From: Cacajao melanocephalus
Lineage: Eukaryota; Chordata; Mammalia; Primates; Pitheciidae
Reading direction: 5' to 3'
DNA length: 64,000 bases
Assembly (NCBI GenBank): GCA_963573385.1
Contig: CAUYLG010061876.1
Coordinates: 1 to 64,000 of the forward strand
The position numbers and the translations under genes were made by a program. Below are positions 52,116 through 64,000 of this stretch, one piece after another. Each line of letters starts with the position of its first letter. The stretch's first letter is position 1. The notes under the pieces were generated by a model. The model was given only the letters and a program-made list of their open reading frames with translations. It had not been told where the DNA came from and ran no database searches.

Positions 52116-54700
52116 TGATCTACAAACTGCCTGACAAAGAATTCAAAGTAATCATCTTAAAGAAGCTTAGTGAGATACAAGAGAACACACTTAGACACCT
52201 AAATAATATCAGGGAAACAGTACATGAATAAAATGAGCAGTTTACAAAGAAATACAAGCAATAAATAAGAACCAAACAGAACTTGTGGAGTGTAAGAACA
52301 CAAAGCCCTAACTAAAAAATTTTACAGGGACTTTCCACAACAGACTCACATCAAGAAGAAAGAAATCAGCAAGCTTGAAGACAGGCCATTTGAAATTACC
52401 TAGTCAGAAGAACAAACAAAGACAAAAACAGAAAGATGACATAAAAGAGTGAAGAAAGACTGTAGGACTTCTGGAACACCATATAGCAAACAAATCTATG
52501 CATCATGAACATCTTAGAAGAAACATAGAAAGGGAAAGGGGCAGAAAGCTCATTTATAGAAATTTTGACAGGAAACCTTCTGAATTTGGAGAGAGAAATA
52601 AGTATCCAGGTCCATGAAGCACAAAGAACCATAAATATATTAAACATAAAGAGATTGTCACAAAGACCCATTATAATCATGTTTTTTAAGTTAAAGAAAA
52701 AAAGAATATTAAAGGCATAATGAGAAAAGTAACTCATCACATCTAAAGGAACCCTCATAAAACTATCATCAGTAGATTTCTTAGCAGAAAGCTTATAGGC
52801 CAAGAGAGAATGGTATGTTTCAAAGTGCTGAAAGAGAAAAAAACTACCAATCAAGAATAGTTTACCTAGTCAAGCTGTCCTTTGGAAGTGAAAGAGAAAT
52901 AAAGACTTCCCAGAAAAACAAAAGCTGAAGAAGTTCATCACCATTAGACCTTCCTTGAAAGGAATGCTAAAAGGAGTTCAAGTTGAAACAAAAGAACACT
53001 AATTAACAACATAAAAACATATGAAAGTATAAAATTCACTGTAAAGTTAACAGCATAGTCAAATTCAGAATACCCTAATACTTGGATGGCTGCATATCAC
53101 TTTTAACTCTAGTATAAAAGTTAAAAGACAAAAATATTAGAAATTATCTATAACTACAATATTTTAATTAATATACATTATAAAATATAAATTTTGACAC
53201 CAATAACGTAAAAGGTAGAGGAATGAAAAGTAAAGTGTAGACTTCTTGTATTCCGTTAAAGTTAAGTTGTTATTAGGTTAGACTAGATTGTGCTGTAACT
53301 ACGCAATGTTTTACATAAGCCTCATGGTAACCACAAAGAAGAAACCTGTGGTAGTTACACAAAAGATAAGGAGAAAATAACCAAAATATAACACTAGAAA
53401 AAATTATCAAATTACAAAAGAAGGCAGAAAGATAAAAAGAAAAAAGCAGTCTAAAAACAATGGAAAAATTTTCAATACTAAGTTATTACCTATAATAATT
53501 ACCTTGCATAAAGATGAATTAAATTCTCCAATCAAAAGACAAAGAGTGGATAAATGTGTTTTTTTAAAAGACTCAACTATATGCTGCCTACAAGAGATTC
53601 TCTTTAGTTTTAAAGACACTCAGCTGAAAGTGAAGAGATAGAAGAAGATATTCCACACAAATCATAGTTAAAAGAGAGTAGGGGTAGCTATTCTTACATC
53701 AGACAAAACAGATATAAGTCAAATATTGCCACAAGAAACAAAGCTGATTATGTAATGATAAATGATTAATTCATCAAGAGACTATAACAATGGATAATAT
53801 ATATGTAACCGACATTGAAACACCTAAATTTATTAAGCAAATAGGAACATAACTAAAGGGAGAAATAGACAGCAATACAATAATAGGGATGAAAATTTAT
53901 CACTTTCAATAACGGGTAGATTATTCTGAAAGGAACTCAATAAGGAAACTATGGACTCAAACATTACTACAGACTAAATGTATCTAACAGACATACAGAA
54001 CATTCTATCTAACAGCAAAAGAATACATATTGTTTTCAAGCATACACAAAACATTCTCCAAGACAGGCAATATGTTAGGCCACAAAACAAGTATTAACAA
54101 ATTGAAAAAGATTGAAATCATATCAAGCATCTTTTCTGGCCACTATGGTATGAAACTAAAAATCAAGAGAAGCAAAATTTAAAAATTTACATATATGTGA
54201 AAATTAAACAACACATTTTCGAGCATACAATGAGTCAAAGAAGAATAAAAATAGAAACTCAAAAATGTCTGAGACCAAGAAAAATAGAAATAAAACAGAC
54301 CAAAACGTAAGAGATGCTGCAAAAGCAGTTCTAAGAGGAAAGCTTATAGAAGAAAATAAAAATGGCTTCTAATCAAACTTTAAGAAATCAAAGTTTGCAA
54401 TAAAAGGTCTGAAATCAAACCTACATTAAAAAAATTAAAAAGGCTTCAAATAAAAAAAACCTAACTTTACACCTCAAGGAACTAGAAAAGGAAGAACAAG
54501 TTAAGCCAAAGGTTAGCAGAAGAAAAGAAATAACAAAGATCATAGCAGAAATAAATGACATAGAGATCAGAAAATCATAGAGAAATCAAGGAAACTAAGA
54601 GTTATCCTTTGAGAAGATAAAACTGACAAGCCTTTATCTAGCCTAAGAAAAAAAGAGATAAGAATCAAATATATAAAATTAAAGCATAAAGAAGAATACA
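52116..54700 (+). mobile_element. L1 (primate PB/MA-like), ORF1 and start of ORF2, degraded
   Basis: ACAAACTGCCTGACAAAGAA through GAAAGGGGCAGAAAGC and ACAAAAGCTGAAGAAGTTC follows L1 ORF1 order; ORF2-like sequence follows from about 53600. Many stops and indels; inactive. Interrupted at about 54700 by an LTR element and resumes at 58693. Confidence 0.85.
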
Positions 54701-55470
54701 GTGGTTTGAATGATGATTCCTCTTCCAAAATTCCTGTGGAAACAATCCCCATTGCAACAGTATTACAAGTATTACGGTTTGAATCTGTGTCCCCACCCAA
54801 ATCTCATGTTGAATTGTAATCCTGTTTTGGAGGTGGGGCCTGGTGAGAGGTGATTGGATCATGGGAGTGGCATCCAATGGTTTAGTACCATCCTCCCTTG
54901 GTACTGTAGAGTGAGTAAATTCTCAGGAGATCTGGTTGTTTAAAAGTGTGTAACACTTTCACCCTCTCTTTCTTCCTCCTGCTCTGACCATGTGAAGACA
55001 CCCACTCAGCTTTGTCTTCTGCCATGAGTAAAAGTTTCCCACCCACAGCCATGCTTTCTGCACAGCCTGTGGGACCATGAGCCAAGTAAACCTCTTTTCT
55101 TTATAACGCAGTCTCAGGCATTTCTTTATAGCAATGAGAAAATTTAAAAATACAGAAAATGTATGGCCTATAGAAGGTCCATCTTCATGAATGGAATCAA
55201 GTGCCCTTATGAAAGTGCTTGATGGACAGATTTCTTCCCTTTTTATCCATTCTGTCCAATTCTCTTGTGGTGAAATAGCACTCCCTGCCATTGTGAGTAC
55301 ACAGCAACAAGCCCCATCTTGGAAGCACAAAGCAGTCCACATTAGACACCAATCCTGCCAGTGCCTTGATCTTGGATATCCCAGATTCCAGGACCATGAT
55401 AAATCAATTTCTATTGTTTATAAATTAACCAGTTTGTGGTATTTTTATAGAAGCATAAATAGACTAAAAC
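54701..55470 (+). mobile_element. MLT1-type 5' LTR, split by a second LTR
   Basis: MLT1 LTR parts at 54701-54769 and about 55150-55470 (ending CATAAATAGACTAAAAC) flank an inserted MST-type LTR. Confidence 0.82.
54770..55149 (+). mobile_element. Solo MST-type LTR inside the MLT1 LTR
   Basis: CGGTTTGAATCTGTGTCCCC, GGGCCTGGTGAGAGGTGATT and AAGTAAACCTCTTTTC are landmarks. Single copy without internal sequence, so probably an LTR-LTR recombination product. Confidence 0.8.
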
Positions 55471-56580
55471 AGAAATTGGTACCAGAGTAGTACTATGTTT
55501 CTGTAACAAATACCTGAAAAATGTAGAAGTGGCTTCAGAACTGAGTAATGGGTAAGAGGCTGGAACAGTTGTGAACTATATGGTAGAAAAAGCCTACATT
55601 GCCATGAGTGCATTAAAGGTGATTCTTGGGAGAGCTCAGGAGAACTGTAGGAAAAAAACCCTCAGTTTTAGAGATTATTTAATTTGTCATGAACAGAATG
55701 TTGGTAGAAATAGAGAGCAAGGCCATTCTTATGAGGTCTTAGATGGAAATAAGAACTATATTACTGGGAACTGTAAGAAAGACCATTTTTGTTACAAAGT
55801 GGCAAAGAAGTTGGCTGAATTGTGTCTGTGTTCTGCTTTGCAGAGGGCAGAATTTAAGAGTGATGGACTAGGATATTTGGTGGAATGAATCTCTAAGCAG
55901 AGCATTCAGGGTGCTTTGTGGCTTTTCTTAACTGTTTATACTAAAGTATAAAAGAGAGAAGCAAGTTAAATACAGAATTTATAACCAAAGGGAAGCAGAA
56001 TGCAAAGACTCAGAAAATTCTAAGCCTAGTCATGTAAAAAGAAAGTATGTTTAGGAGAGAAAACCAAGGATGTTATCAAGCAACTAAATAAAGAGTTAGC
56101 ATAGACAGAAGGAAACCAGGAGCTATTCATAAAGACAACGGGAGTACAATCCCAAAGGCATTTCAGAGATTTTCAAGGCTGTCATGACCATTAGAGGCCC
56201 AGAGTTCTAGGACTTTGAGGGCAAAATGATTTCAAGGGAGAGATCCAGGGAACCCATAGTAACTTTGGGCTCCTTATCCAGAGCTACCTCAAGTCTCTGC
56301 TCCCTACATTATGCTACAGTGTTCCTTGGCTACTCCAACTGTGGATCAAGCAGGCCCAGGTGCAGGCCAACCTGAAAGCACAAGCCATAAGCCTTGGCAT
56401 TGTCCACTCTGTGGATTTGCAGAGTGCAAGAGTTGAGGAGGGGGGCTACCTCCAGATAGATTACAATAGATGTCTTGGACAGCCTCAGGGACCAGGCAGA
56501 GACATGCCCCGGGATAAGGCCACTGCAGAAAGTCCTCACTAAGTTAAAGCTTAGAGGATTCATAAGGGCAGAGCTTTCCC

Positions 56581-56646
56581 CCACTAGCATGAAATATCAA
56601 AGCCACTAGCATGAAATATCAGAGCCACTAGCATGAAATATCAAAC
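56581..56646. repeat. Three-copy 22-bp tandem repeat
   Basis: Unit CCACTAGCATGAAATATCAA plus AG starts at 56581, 56603 and 56625 with one change in the middle copy. Confidence 0.92.
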
Positions 56647-56825
56647 TGGGAAAACCACAAACATCTGAATCTAACCCATGAGAGCTATGGTACAGCCTGT
56701 GTCTAGCAAAGCCTGAGGGCAGAGTTCCCTGTAGCCTTGTAGACCCACCTCCTTTTAATGTGTCTTGAAGGTGGGATATAGAGTCAAAGAAGATTATTCT
56801 CAAGGCTTAAGATTTAATGTTGCTT

Positions 56826-57908
56826 CAGCTAAAGAAATAATCAGCAGAGCAAACAGGCAATCCACAGAATGTGAAAAAATCTTTACAATCTATACAGCTG
56901 ACAAATGACTGATATCCAGAATCTACAAGAAACTCAAACAAATCAGCAAGAAAAAACAAACAATCCCATCAAAAAGTGGGCTAAGGACATGAACACACAA
57001 TTCTCAAAAGAAAATATACAAATGGCCAACAAACATATGAAAAAATGCTCTACATAACTAATTATCAGGGAAATGCAAAGCAAAATCACAATGCTGATAC
57101 CACCTAACTCCTGCAAGAATGCCCATAATAAAAAAAATAAAAAAATTAATAGATGTTGGCATGGATGTGGTTAAAAAGGGAACACTTTTACACTGTTGGT
57201 AGGAATGTAAACTAGTACAACCACTATGGAAAACAATGTGTAGATTCCTTAAAGTACTAAAAGTATATTTACCGTTTGGTTCAGCAATCCAACTTCTATG
57301 TATCTACCCACAAGAAAAGAAGTCATGATACAAAAAAGATACCTGCACATGTATGTTTTTAGCAGCACAACTCACAATGGCAAAAAAAATGAAACTAGCC
57401 CAAACGCCCATCAATCAATGAGTGGATAAAGAAAATGTGGTATATAAATACCATGGAATGCTACTCAGTCATAAAAAGGAATGAAATAATGTCATTTACA
57501 GCAACCTGGATGGAATTGGAGACCGTTATTCTAAGTGAAGTAATTCAGGAACAGAAAACTAAACATTTTATGTTCTCACTCATAAGTGAGAGCTAAGCTA
57601 TGAGGATGCAAAGGCATAAGAATGACACAATGGACTTTGGGGACTCAGAGGAAATGGTGGGGGGGGTAAGGTATGAAAGAAAATACCTTGCCATGTATGT
57701 ACCTATGCAACAATCCTGCATGATCTGCACATGTACCTCAGAACCTAAAGTACAATAAAAAAGAAAATGCACACTGGGTACAGTGTACACTGCTCAGGTA
57801 CTAGATACACACAATCTCAGAAATGACCATTAAAGAACTTACTCATTTAACCAAACGCCACCTGTTCCCCCAAAAAATCTATTGAAATAAAAATATAAAA
57901 ATAAATAA
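56826..57908 (+). mobile_element. 5'-truncated L1 with target-site duplication
   Basis: L1 ORF2 end and 3'UTR with an A-rich tail. ATTTAATGTTGCTT occurs on both sides (56812-56825 and 57909-57922), marking a clean insertion. Confidence 0.9.
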
Positions 57909-58293
57909 ATTTAATGTTGCTTGCCCTGTTGGGTTTTGAACTTAATTAGGACCTGTTACCCTTTCCTCTTGCCTTTTTCTCCCTCTTTGAATGAAAATGT
58001 CTATTCTATGCCAGCCTCACCACTGTATTTTGGAAGCATATAACTTGTTTGATTTTACAAGAAAAATTGGAAGAAAAATTGCTTCAAGAAAAGAAACTAG
58101 AAGAAAATTTGCCTTCAGATAAATCATAATGTGAAACTCACCCTTATGTAATTTAGATGATATTTATGTGAGATTCTGGACTTAGATGTTAAAGTTAATG
58201 CTGGAATGAGTTAAGGCTTTGGGGGCTATTGGGAGAGAATAAATGTATTTTGTATGTGAGAAGGACATAAATTTTAGAAGACCAGGGGCAAAA

Positions 58294-58692
58294 TGCTATT
58301 GTTTGAATGACGATGTCCCTTCCAAAATTCATGTTGAAACTTAATTCCCAATGCAACAGTAAGTAACAAGTGTGGCCTTTAGGAAGCATTTGAGTTATGA
58401 GGGCTCTACTCTCATGAATGGGATTAGACATCCTTATAAATGGGCTTGATGGAAGGAGTTCTCCTCTTTTCACACCTTCTGTTCCTTCTTCCATGTGAGA
58501 ATATGCCTTCCTCCTCTATGAAGGGTGCAGCAACAAGTCACCATTTTGGAAGTAGATGGCAGCCCAAACCAGACATCAGTTTTCCCAGTGCCTTGATCTT
58601 GGACTTCCCTGCCTTCACAACCATGAGAAATAAATGTATGTTATAAACTACTCAGTCCATGTTAATTTATTATAGTAGCAAAAACTAAGACA
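58294..58692 (+). mobile_element. MLT1-type 3' LTR
   Basis: Begins TGCTATTGTTTGAATGACG and ends CTAAGACA, parallel to the split 5' LTR. Closes a full-length MaLR element of about 4 kb including insertions. Confidence 0.85.
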
Positions 58693-60330
58693 AGGAAACA
58701 TTACAACTGATATAGCAGAAATACAAAAGATCACAAGAGGATACTATGAATAATTATACAATAACAAATTACATAAACTAGAAGAGATGGATAAATTCCT
58801 AGAAGTATGTAAGTTACCAAGACTAAACCATTAAGAAATAGAAAATCTGAACAGATTAGCAATAAATAAGATTGAATCGGTAATCAAACACCTCCTCTCT
58901 CCTAAAAAATAAAAAAAAAAAATTAAAAGCCCAAGATCAAGGCTTCACTGGTGAATTCTACTAAGCACCTGAGAAGAATTAATGTGAGTTCTTATCAATT
59001 TTTTTTTAAGAAATTAAAGAGGAGGAAATACTTCCAAACTGATTTTTTTTCAGCCCAGCATTACCCCATTTTCAAAGACAGACAACAATACACAATGAAA
59101 ATTACAAGCCTGTTTGCCTAATTAACACTGATGTTAAAAAAAAAATCTTCAATACAATATCAGGAAATAAAATTTAATAGCATGTTGAAAGGATAACATA
59201 CCATGATCAAGTAGGATTTATTGCTGGCATGTAAGAAATGTTCAACATATTTAAATTAATCACCATATTAACAGAATAAGGGATTAAAAATTATATTACA
59301 ATTATATTAAAAATTATATGATCATTTCAAAAGATGCAGAAAAAAGCATTTGACAAAATTCAAAATTCATTTGTAATAAGAAGTTCTTAAAAATTAGTAA
59401 TTAGCAGGTGATAGATGCAGCAAACCACCATAGCACGTGTATACCTATGTAACAAACTTGCACATTCTGCACATGTACTCCAGAACTTAAAGTATAATAA
59501 TAAAGAAAAATTAGCTATAGACAAAATCTATCTTAACTGGATATTCATATCCAGAAGAATGGAATGGTCACTTATTCTACACCACATACAAAAAAACAAC
59601 TAAAAATGGATCAAAGACTTAAATGTAAGCCCTGATGCTGCAAAACTACCACAAGAAAACACAGGGTAAAAGCTTCTTGACATAGGTCTGGGCAATTATA
59701 TTTTAGGTCTGACACCAAAAAGCATAGGCTAAAAAAGCAAAAACAGACAAATGGAATTTTAAAAAAGTAAAAAGGTTCTTGACAGCAAATAAAACAATTA
59801 ACAGAGAAAATAAACAACCTGAAGAATTGGAAAAAGTATTTGGCTAATATCCAAAACATAAAAGAAATTCAAACATTTAAATAGAAGAAACCCACTAACC
59901 CAATTACAAAATGGACAAGAGACCTGAATGGACATTTCTCAAGAAGACACATAAATGGCCGAGAGGTATATAAAAAGATGCTCAACATCACTGATCATTA
60001 GGGAAATGCAAATAAAACCCACAAGGAGCTGTTACCTCACACCTGTTAGAATGACTATTATTAAAAGATATCACGTGTTGGTATGGATGTGGAGAAAAGG
60101 AAAGCTTACATACTGTTGGTGGGAATAAAAATTGGTACAGCCGTTATAGAAAACAGCATGGAGGTTCCTCAAGAAGTCACAGAACTAGATTAACCAACCT
60201 CACCTTTGGGTAAGAAAATAAAATCAGTTATGTCAGAGAGGTATCTGCACTCCCATGTTCATTGCAGCATTATTAACAACAGCCAAGTGTCCCTCAAAGC
60301 ATAAATTAATCAAGAAAATAATTTGTTAAA
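58693..60330 (+). mobile_element. L1 ORF2, continuation of the 52116 element
   Basis: ACATTACAACTGATATAGCA and GATGGATAAATTCCTAGAAG pick up ORF2 where it was cut at 54700. Runs to the ORF2 end, with a short second L1 3' end inserted at about 59400-59508. Confidence 0.85.
59400..59508 (+). mobile_element. Very short L1 3'-end insertion
   Basis: About 110 nt of L1 3' end (ATGTAACAAACTTGCACATT, CAGAACTTAAAGTATAATAA) flanked by AAAAATTAG on both sides, inside the older L1. Confidence 0.8.
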
Positions 60331-61869
60331 AAATGGTAAAAGTTATTAAAAAGAGATTCTTGTCTCTAATTCATGAAGCTGAGCAGTCATCCTTCCTTTA
60401 TCTTAGACATCAGGCAGTATATTTTCAATTTTCTCAGGAAATGATAAGGATTAGAAATCCTCCTGAAAACAGAGGAATTAAATGGAAGATGTTTACTTTA
60501 CTGTGAAACTTACTTGCACAGCCCTCAGAAGGTTAGCACCCCACAATCTAACTAGTTTGTAGAGTTCAATGCCTGAAAAGATTTTGTCCGTGAGTAACAT
60601 CTCACAGGTTCTGACATTTACAGAACCACAATGAAAAAAACAAAAAGTCCATCATGTAATAGAAAGGCCCACTGTCTATAAGCATAGTAACCTTCTTATT
60701 CCACAAATGGCTTTCAATTGGTTTTCTAGTGCCTGATTCAAAAATACATTTAGACAAGGAATACAAGATATATAAGGAAAGGTTCCAATATGAAAAACAG
60801 AAACAAAAATTAACATAAAAGAAAAACTATAACACAAGGAGCGGAGGAAAGCTCAAAATTAGACTATCTTCATAGCAATAAGAGAAGACATTGCATTCAT
60901 GAAGAATGAAATATGACAAAAAGAGAACATACAGGGAATAATAATATGATAGGCAAAAAGAAAACATTCAGTGGAAATTGGAAGCTCTTGTAGTCTAGAA
61001 AAGTCTAGAAAAATCTTTAGAAAACAGAACATAAGAAAATGAGAGAAAATGGGAGCTAAAATATAATTAATTTATGAGGACTAATTCAAGAGGTCCAACC
61101 AATAGGAGTTACAGAAAGAGAGAACAAAAGTGCATGAGTGAGAGTTAGCAAGTGTTTGTGTCTGAAAAAGAGAGACAGACGAGAGACAGACAAATTATCA
61201 AAGAAGTAATATAAAACATTTCTTAAGGCTAGCATACACAAATCTACTTAAAAACTACTCCCACCAGTCAGCACAAGTGATAGAAAAGAACTCACAAGTA
61301 TATTGTCATGAAATTTCGGTACCTTAAGAATAAAGGAAACATTCTAAACACTTCCAGAAAGAAAGAAAAAAACACAAGAGATTAAGAATCAGAATAGCAC
61401 TGGATTTTTTTTTTTTAGAGCAGCATCACAGAAACAATGAGAAAGAATGCCGTCCATATTTTGAGAGGAAATGGTTTCTAATCTAGAATTACATATACAA
61501 GCAAATTATCAATCAAGTATGTGAGTAAAAAATTATATTTTTAGACATTCATGTTCTCAAAAATGAAATAGTTCCCATGTACTCTCTCTCAATATTATAC
61601 TGAAGTAATGTACTACAACGAAATTAAGAAAAACAATAAAATGAGGTCCAAGAAATAGGTGTTTAAACACAAGGGATCTGAAGAAGGAATTTCAGGATAA
61701 GGGAGAAAGAAAGTGAAATGATGACATTTGTGCGGTGAGCCCAAATATTAGTTAGTTGAGAATGGAGCAAGATGATGAAGACATTTTTTAGATAAAAAAA
61801 TTGTAGATTACCTAATGTGTTTAACCTATGAAAAGAAGTTTGATTACTCTACCATAGATTGTGATGATT
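60331..61869. other. Unclassified AT-rich stretch
   Basis: No gene recognised. A-rich with GAAAGAAAG-like motifs; parts at 61330-61560 may be old L1, but I could not assign them. Confidence 0.5.
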
Positions 61870-64000
61870 AAAAAAAGTTTCTGTGGTGAGAAGAGTCAAG
61901 ATGGCTGACTAGACAAAACCTGGAAGAGCATCTCCACTAAGAGACCAGACTATCAAGAAGACTGGCACACTCTGAGCAGGTCTTTGGAATAAAGGCATTG
62001 AGAGTGGATGAAGGGAAAACAGAGACCCTGGGCTAAAGGCAGAGGAGGCTGGAACCCTGCACAGGGCTGCAAAGCACTAGGATTCATTCCTGGCCCTCAG
62101 CAGCCCCTGGGGAATGAGTGAATTAAAGAGGTGAGGAATGGCCCTCTCTCATCATGGACCTATAAAATCCTAGCTGCAGGACACCCCATGACCCTTGCAA
62201 ACATTTGATCTAACAGGGAGAGCTGCTTGGGGATCCGGCACAAAGGGGCTCCATCCTGTGCCAAGCCCAGAGGGTTTGACACAGGAATGGCAGCAATGAA
62301 TCACAGCCACAGATGTCTATCCCCCAAAGCTTGCCACACTCCTCTAGGTGGCTTTGGCCTTTGTTGACTGCCAGACCTGGACAGAGCAAGGTGGTCTTGC
62401 CCATGGGAGGGAGCCAGTGTGATCTGAGTGCCCCTCTGTCTTCCAGCCTCCTTGAAATCCCTGCCAGGCTGTATCTGCTTATAGCACAGCCTCAGATGCC
62501 CAAGAAGAGTGCTCACTGGTAGCTGCTGCCACAGTCCCTTCAATGGTAGAACTTGCTTAACTATCAGAGAGTTTCAGCAGATGGGGCTCCACCAACATGC
62601 ACTTACCTGTAGCTTCTCCCCACTACTTTGCCAACATGCAAGCATGCAGACCACACAGCCCATTGCCACTGACACACACAAATGTGGACCTTGCCACCAC
62701 CACCCTGCCACAGCTGGTACACAAGGGTGCATACCCCACCACCCCACAACTGCCAGCACATACATGGATACCACTGCATCACTGTCATCAGTACATGCAT
62801 TTGTGCACAGACGCACTGCCTCTGGCATGATGAAGCACTTTTACCAGTACCCCCATCAGAAGGTTGTTGCCAGTGGACTGGGAACACCACACCTTGGCCC
62901 CTCTGGTGCAATAGATGCTTAACCTAGAGGGGCCAGAGAACAAAACAATAGTTCATGTACCAACCTCCTAGGATTAGAGCATGCAGCCTAGAAGTACTGA
63001 GCTGAGGCTTATCCCCCTAAAATCATCCAGAAACAAAGCCAGTCACCTGAACCCAATTTATACTACACTGAAATGCTCAAGGGCAAAGAATATAAAAGCA
63101 ACAATCATCATCCAAAGAACAGCAACTTCAAATATTAAAGGAACATCATCATCATACACAGATGAGAAGGAACCAGCACAAGAATTCTGACAACTCAAAA
63201 AGCCAGAGCATCTTCTAACCTTCAGATGACCATATTGGCTCCCAAGCAATGGTTCTTAACCTGGCTAACATATCTGAAGTGACAAAGGATTCAGAATCTG
63301 GATAGCAATGAAGACCACTGAGATTCAGGAGAAAGTCAAAAGTCATCCAAGGGATCTTAAGAATCCAATAAAATGATATGAGCTGAAATTTGAAATAGCC
63401 AATTTAATAAAGAACCAAATGAATCTGATAGAGCTGAAAAACTTACTACAAGAATTTCATAATAGAAGTATTAACAGCAGAGCAGACCAAACTGAGGAAA
63501 GAATCTTAGGGCTCAAAGACCAGTTCTTCAAAACAAATCAGTAAGACAAAAATAAAGAAATAAAAAAGAATGATCAAAACCTCCACGAAATATAGGTATT
63601 ATGCAAAGAAATATGAGATTGTCTAAAGAGACCAAATCTACAATCAATGGCATCCCTGAAAGAGAGAAAGAGGGAGGAAGCAACTTGGAGAACACATTTG
63701 AGGAAATGTTCATAAAAATTTCCCTATCCTGGTTAGAGAGTTTGACATTCAAATTCAGAAAATTCAGAGAACACCTGTGAGATGCTGTACAAGATGACCC
63801 ATCCCCATGACACATAGTCATCAGATTCTCCAATATCAATATTAAAGAAAAAACATATTATAGTCAGAGGCAGGTCATCTAGAAAGGGAACCCCATCAGA
63901 CTATCATCAGAAAGATATTTGGGCCTATATTCAGCATTATTAAAGAAAAGGAATTCTACTCAAAATTTTATATTCAACCAAACTTAGCTTCATACATGAA
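61870..64000 (+). mobile_element. L1 5'UTR and ORF1 start, degraded, runs off the window
   Basis: GTCAAGATGGCTGACTAGAC is the L1 5'UTR start, followed by a GC-richer UTR and then ORF1-like sequence from about 63330. ORF1 is broken by stops. The open stretches at 62300-62930 are 5'UTR, not genes. Confidence 0.8.

Larger units (their letters stand above)
55471..58293 (+). mobile_element. MLT1-type internal sequence with an L1 insertion
   Basis: MaLR internal region starting CAGAAATTGGTACCAGAGTA style; the open stretch at 55571-55888 is part of it. Split by an L1 at 56826-57908. Confidence 0.78.

Noticed and set aside
52396..52854. 152-codon minus-strand ORF, rich in Phe and Leu
   Set aside because: It is antisense to degraded L1 ORF1; the A-rich sense strand produces an F/L-rich membrane-like chance translation.
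55571..55888. 105-codon ORF
   Set aside because: It sits in the internal region of an MLT1-type MaLR, with no recognisable domain.
62300..62930. Several overlapping ORFs on both strands (up to 137 codons)
   Set aside because: They lie in the GC-richer 5'UTR of an L1 element and have low-complexity His/Thr/Cys-rich translations.

Overview
The window is primate genomic DNA. About thirty Alu copies lie in the first 30 kb, and two single-copy vertebrate genes with ordinary GT-AG introns are readable in divergent orientation: RPL4 on the minus strand (1-4907, 3' end cut by the window edge) and ZWILCH on the plus strand (from 5450). RPL4 reads as expected of a primate apart from its variable C-terminal tail. 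The ZWILCH reading differs from the human protein as I remember it at about twenty of 445 positions, which fits a non-human simian (possibly a New World monkey) better than human or ape. That species call is inference.

Layout. 1-4970: nine complete RPL4 exons and part of the last coding exon; four C/D-box snoRNAs (SNORD18C, SNORD18B, SNORD16, SNORD18A) lie in separate introns. About 4970-5449: a short GC-rich divergent promoter with a 5'TOP-type start for RPL4 and CRE-, GC-box- and E2F-like motifs. 5450-28546: fourteen ZWILCH coding exons, all in frame with matching intron phases, in Alu-dense introns. About 30.2-48.6 kb: no gene seen, with MIR/L2 relics, two degraded Alus and simple repeats. 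About 48.6-64 kb: a nest of L1 and MaLR LTR elements inserted into one another.

The genes are functionally unrelated but share a promoter region: RPL4 makes a large-subunit ribosomal protein and its introns carry guide RNAs for rRNA 2'-O-methylation; ZWILCH encodes a subunit of the kinetochore RZZ complex (ROD-Zwilch-ZW10) of the spindle checkpoint.

The main oddity is that ZWILCH stops at codon 445 of an expected total near 591. The exons for the last ~146 residues, and the neighbouring LCTL gene expected from human gene order, do not appear in the following 35 kb. Alu density falls abruptly at the same place. This suggests a rearrangement breakpoint, a partial segmental duplication or an assembly join near 29.7-30.3 kb. 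Two unexplained in-frame exon-like blocks in ZWILCH introns (10971-11223 and 26876-26953) are also worth checking. I found no evidence of a CRISPR, phage-like or otherwise novel system.
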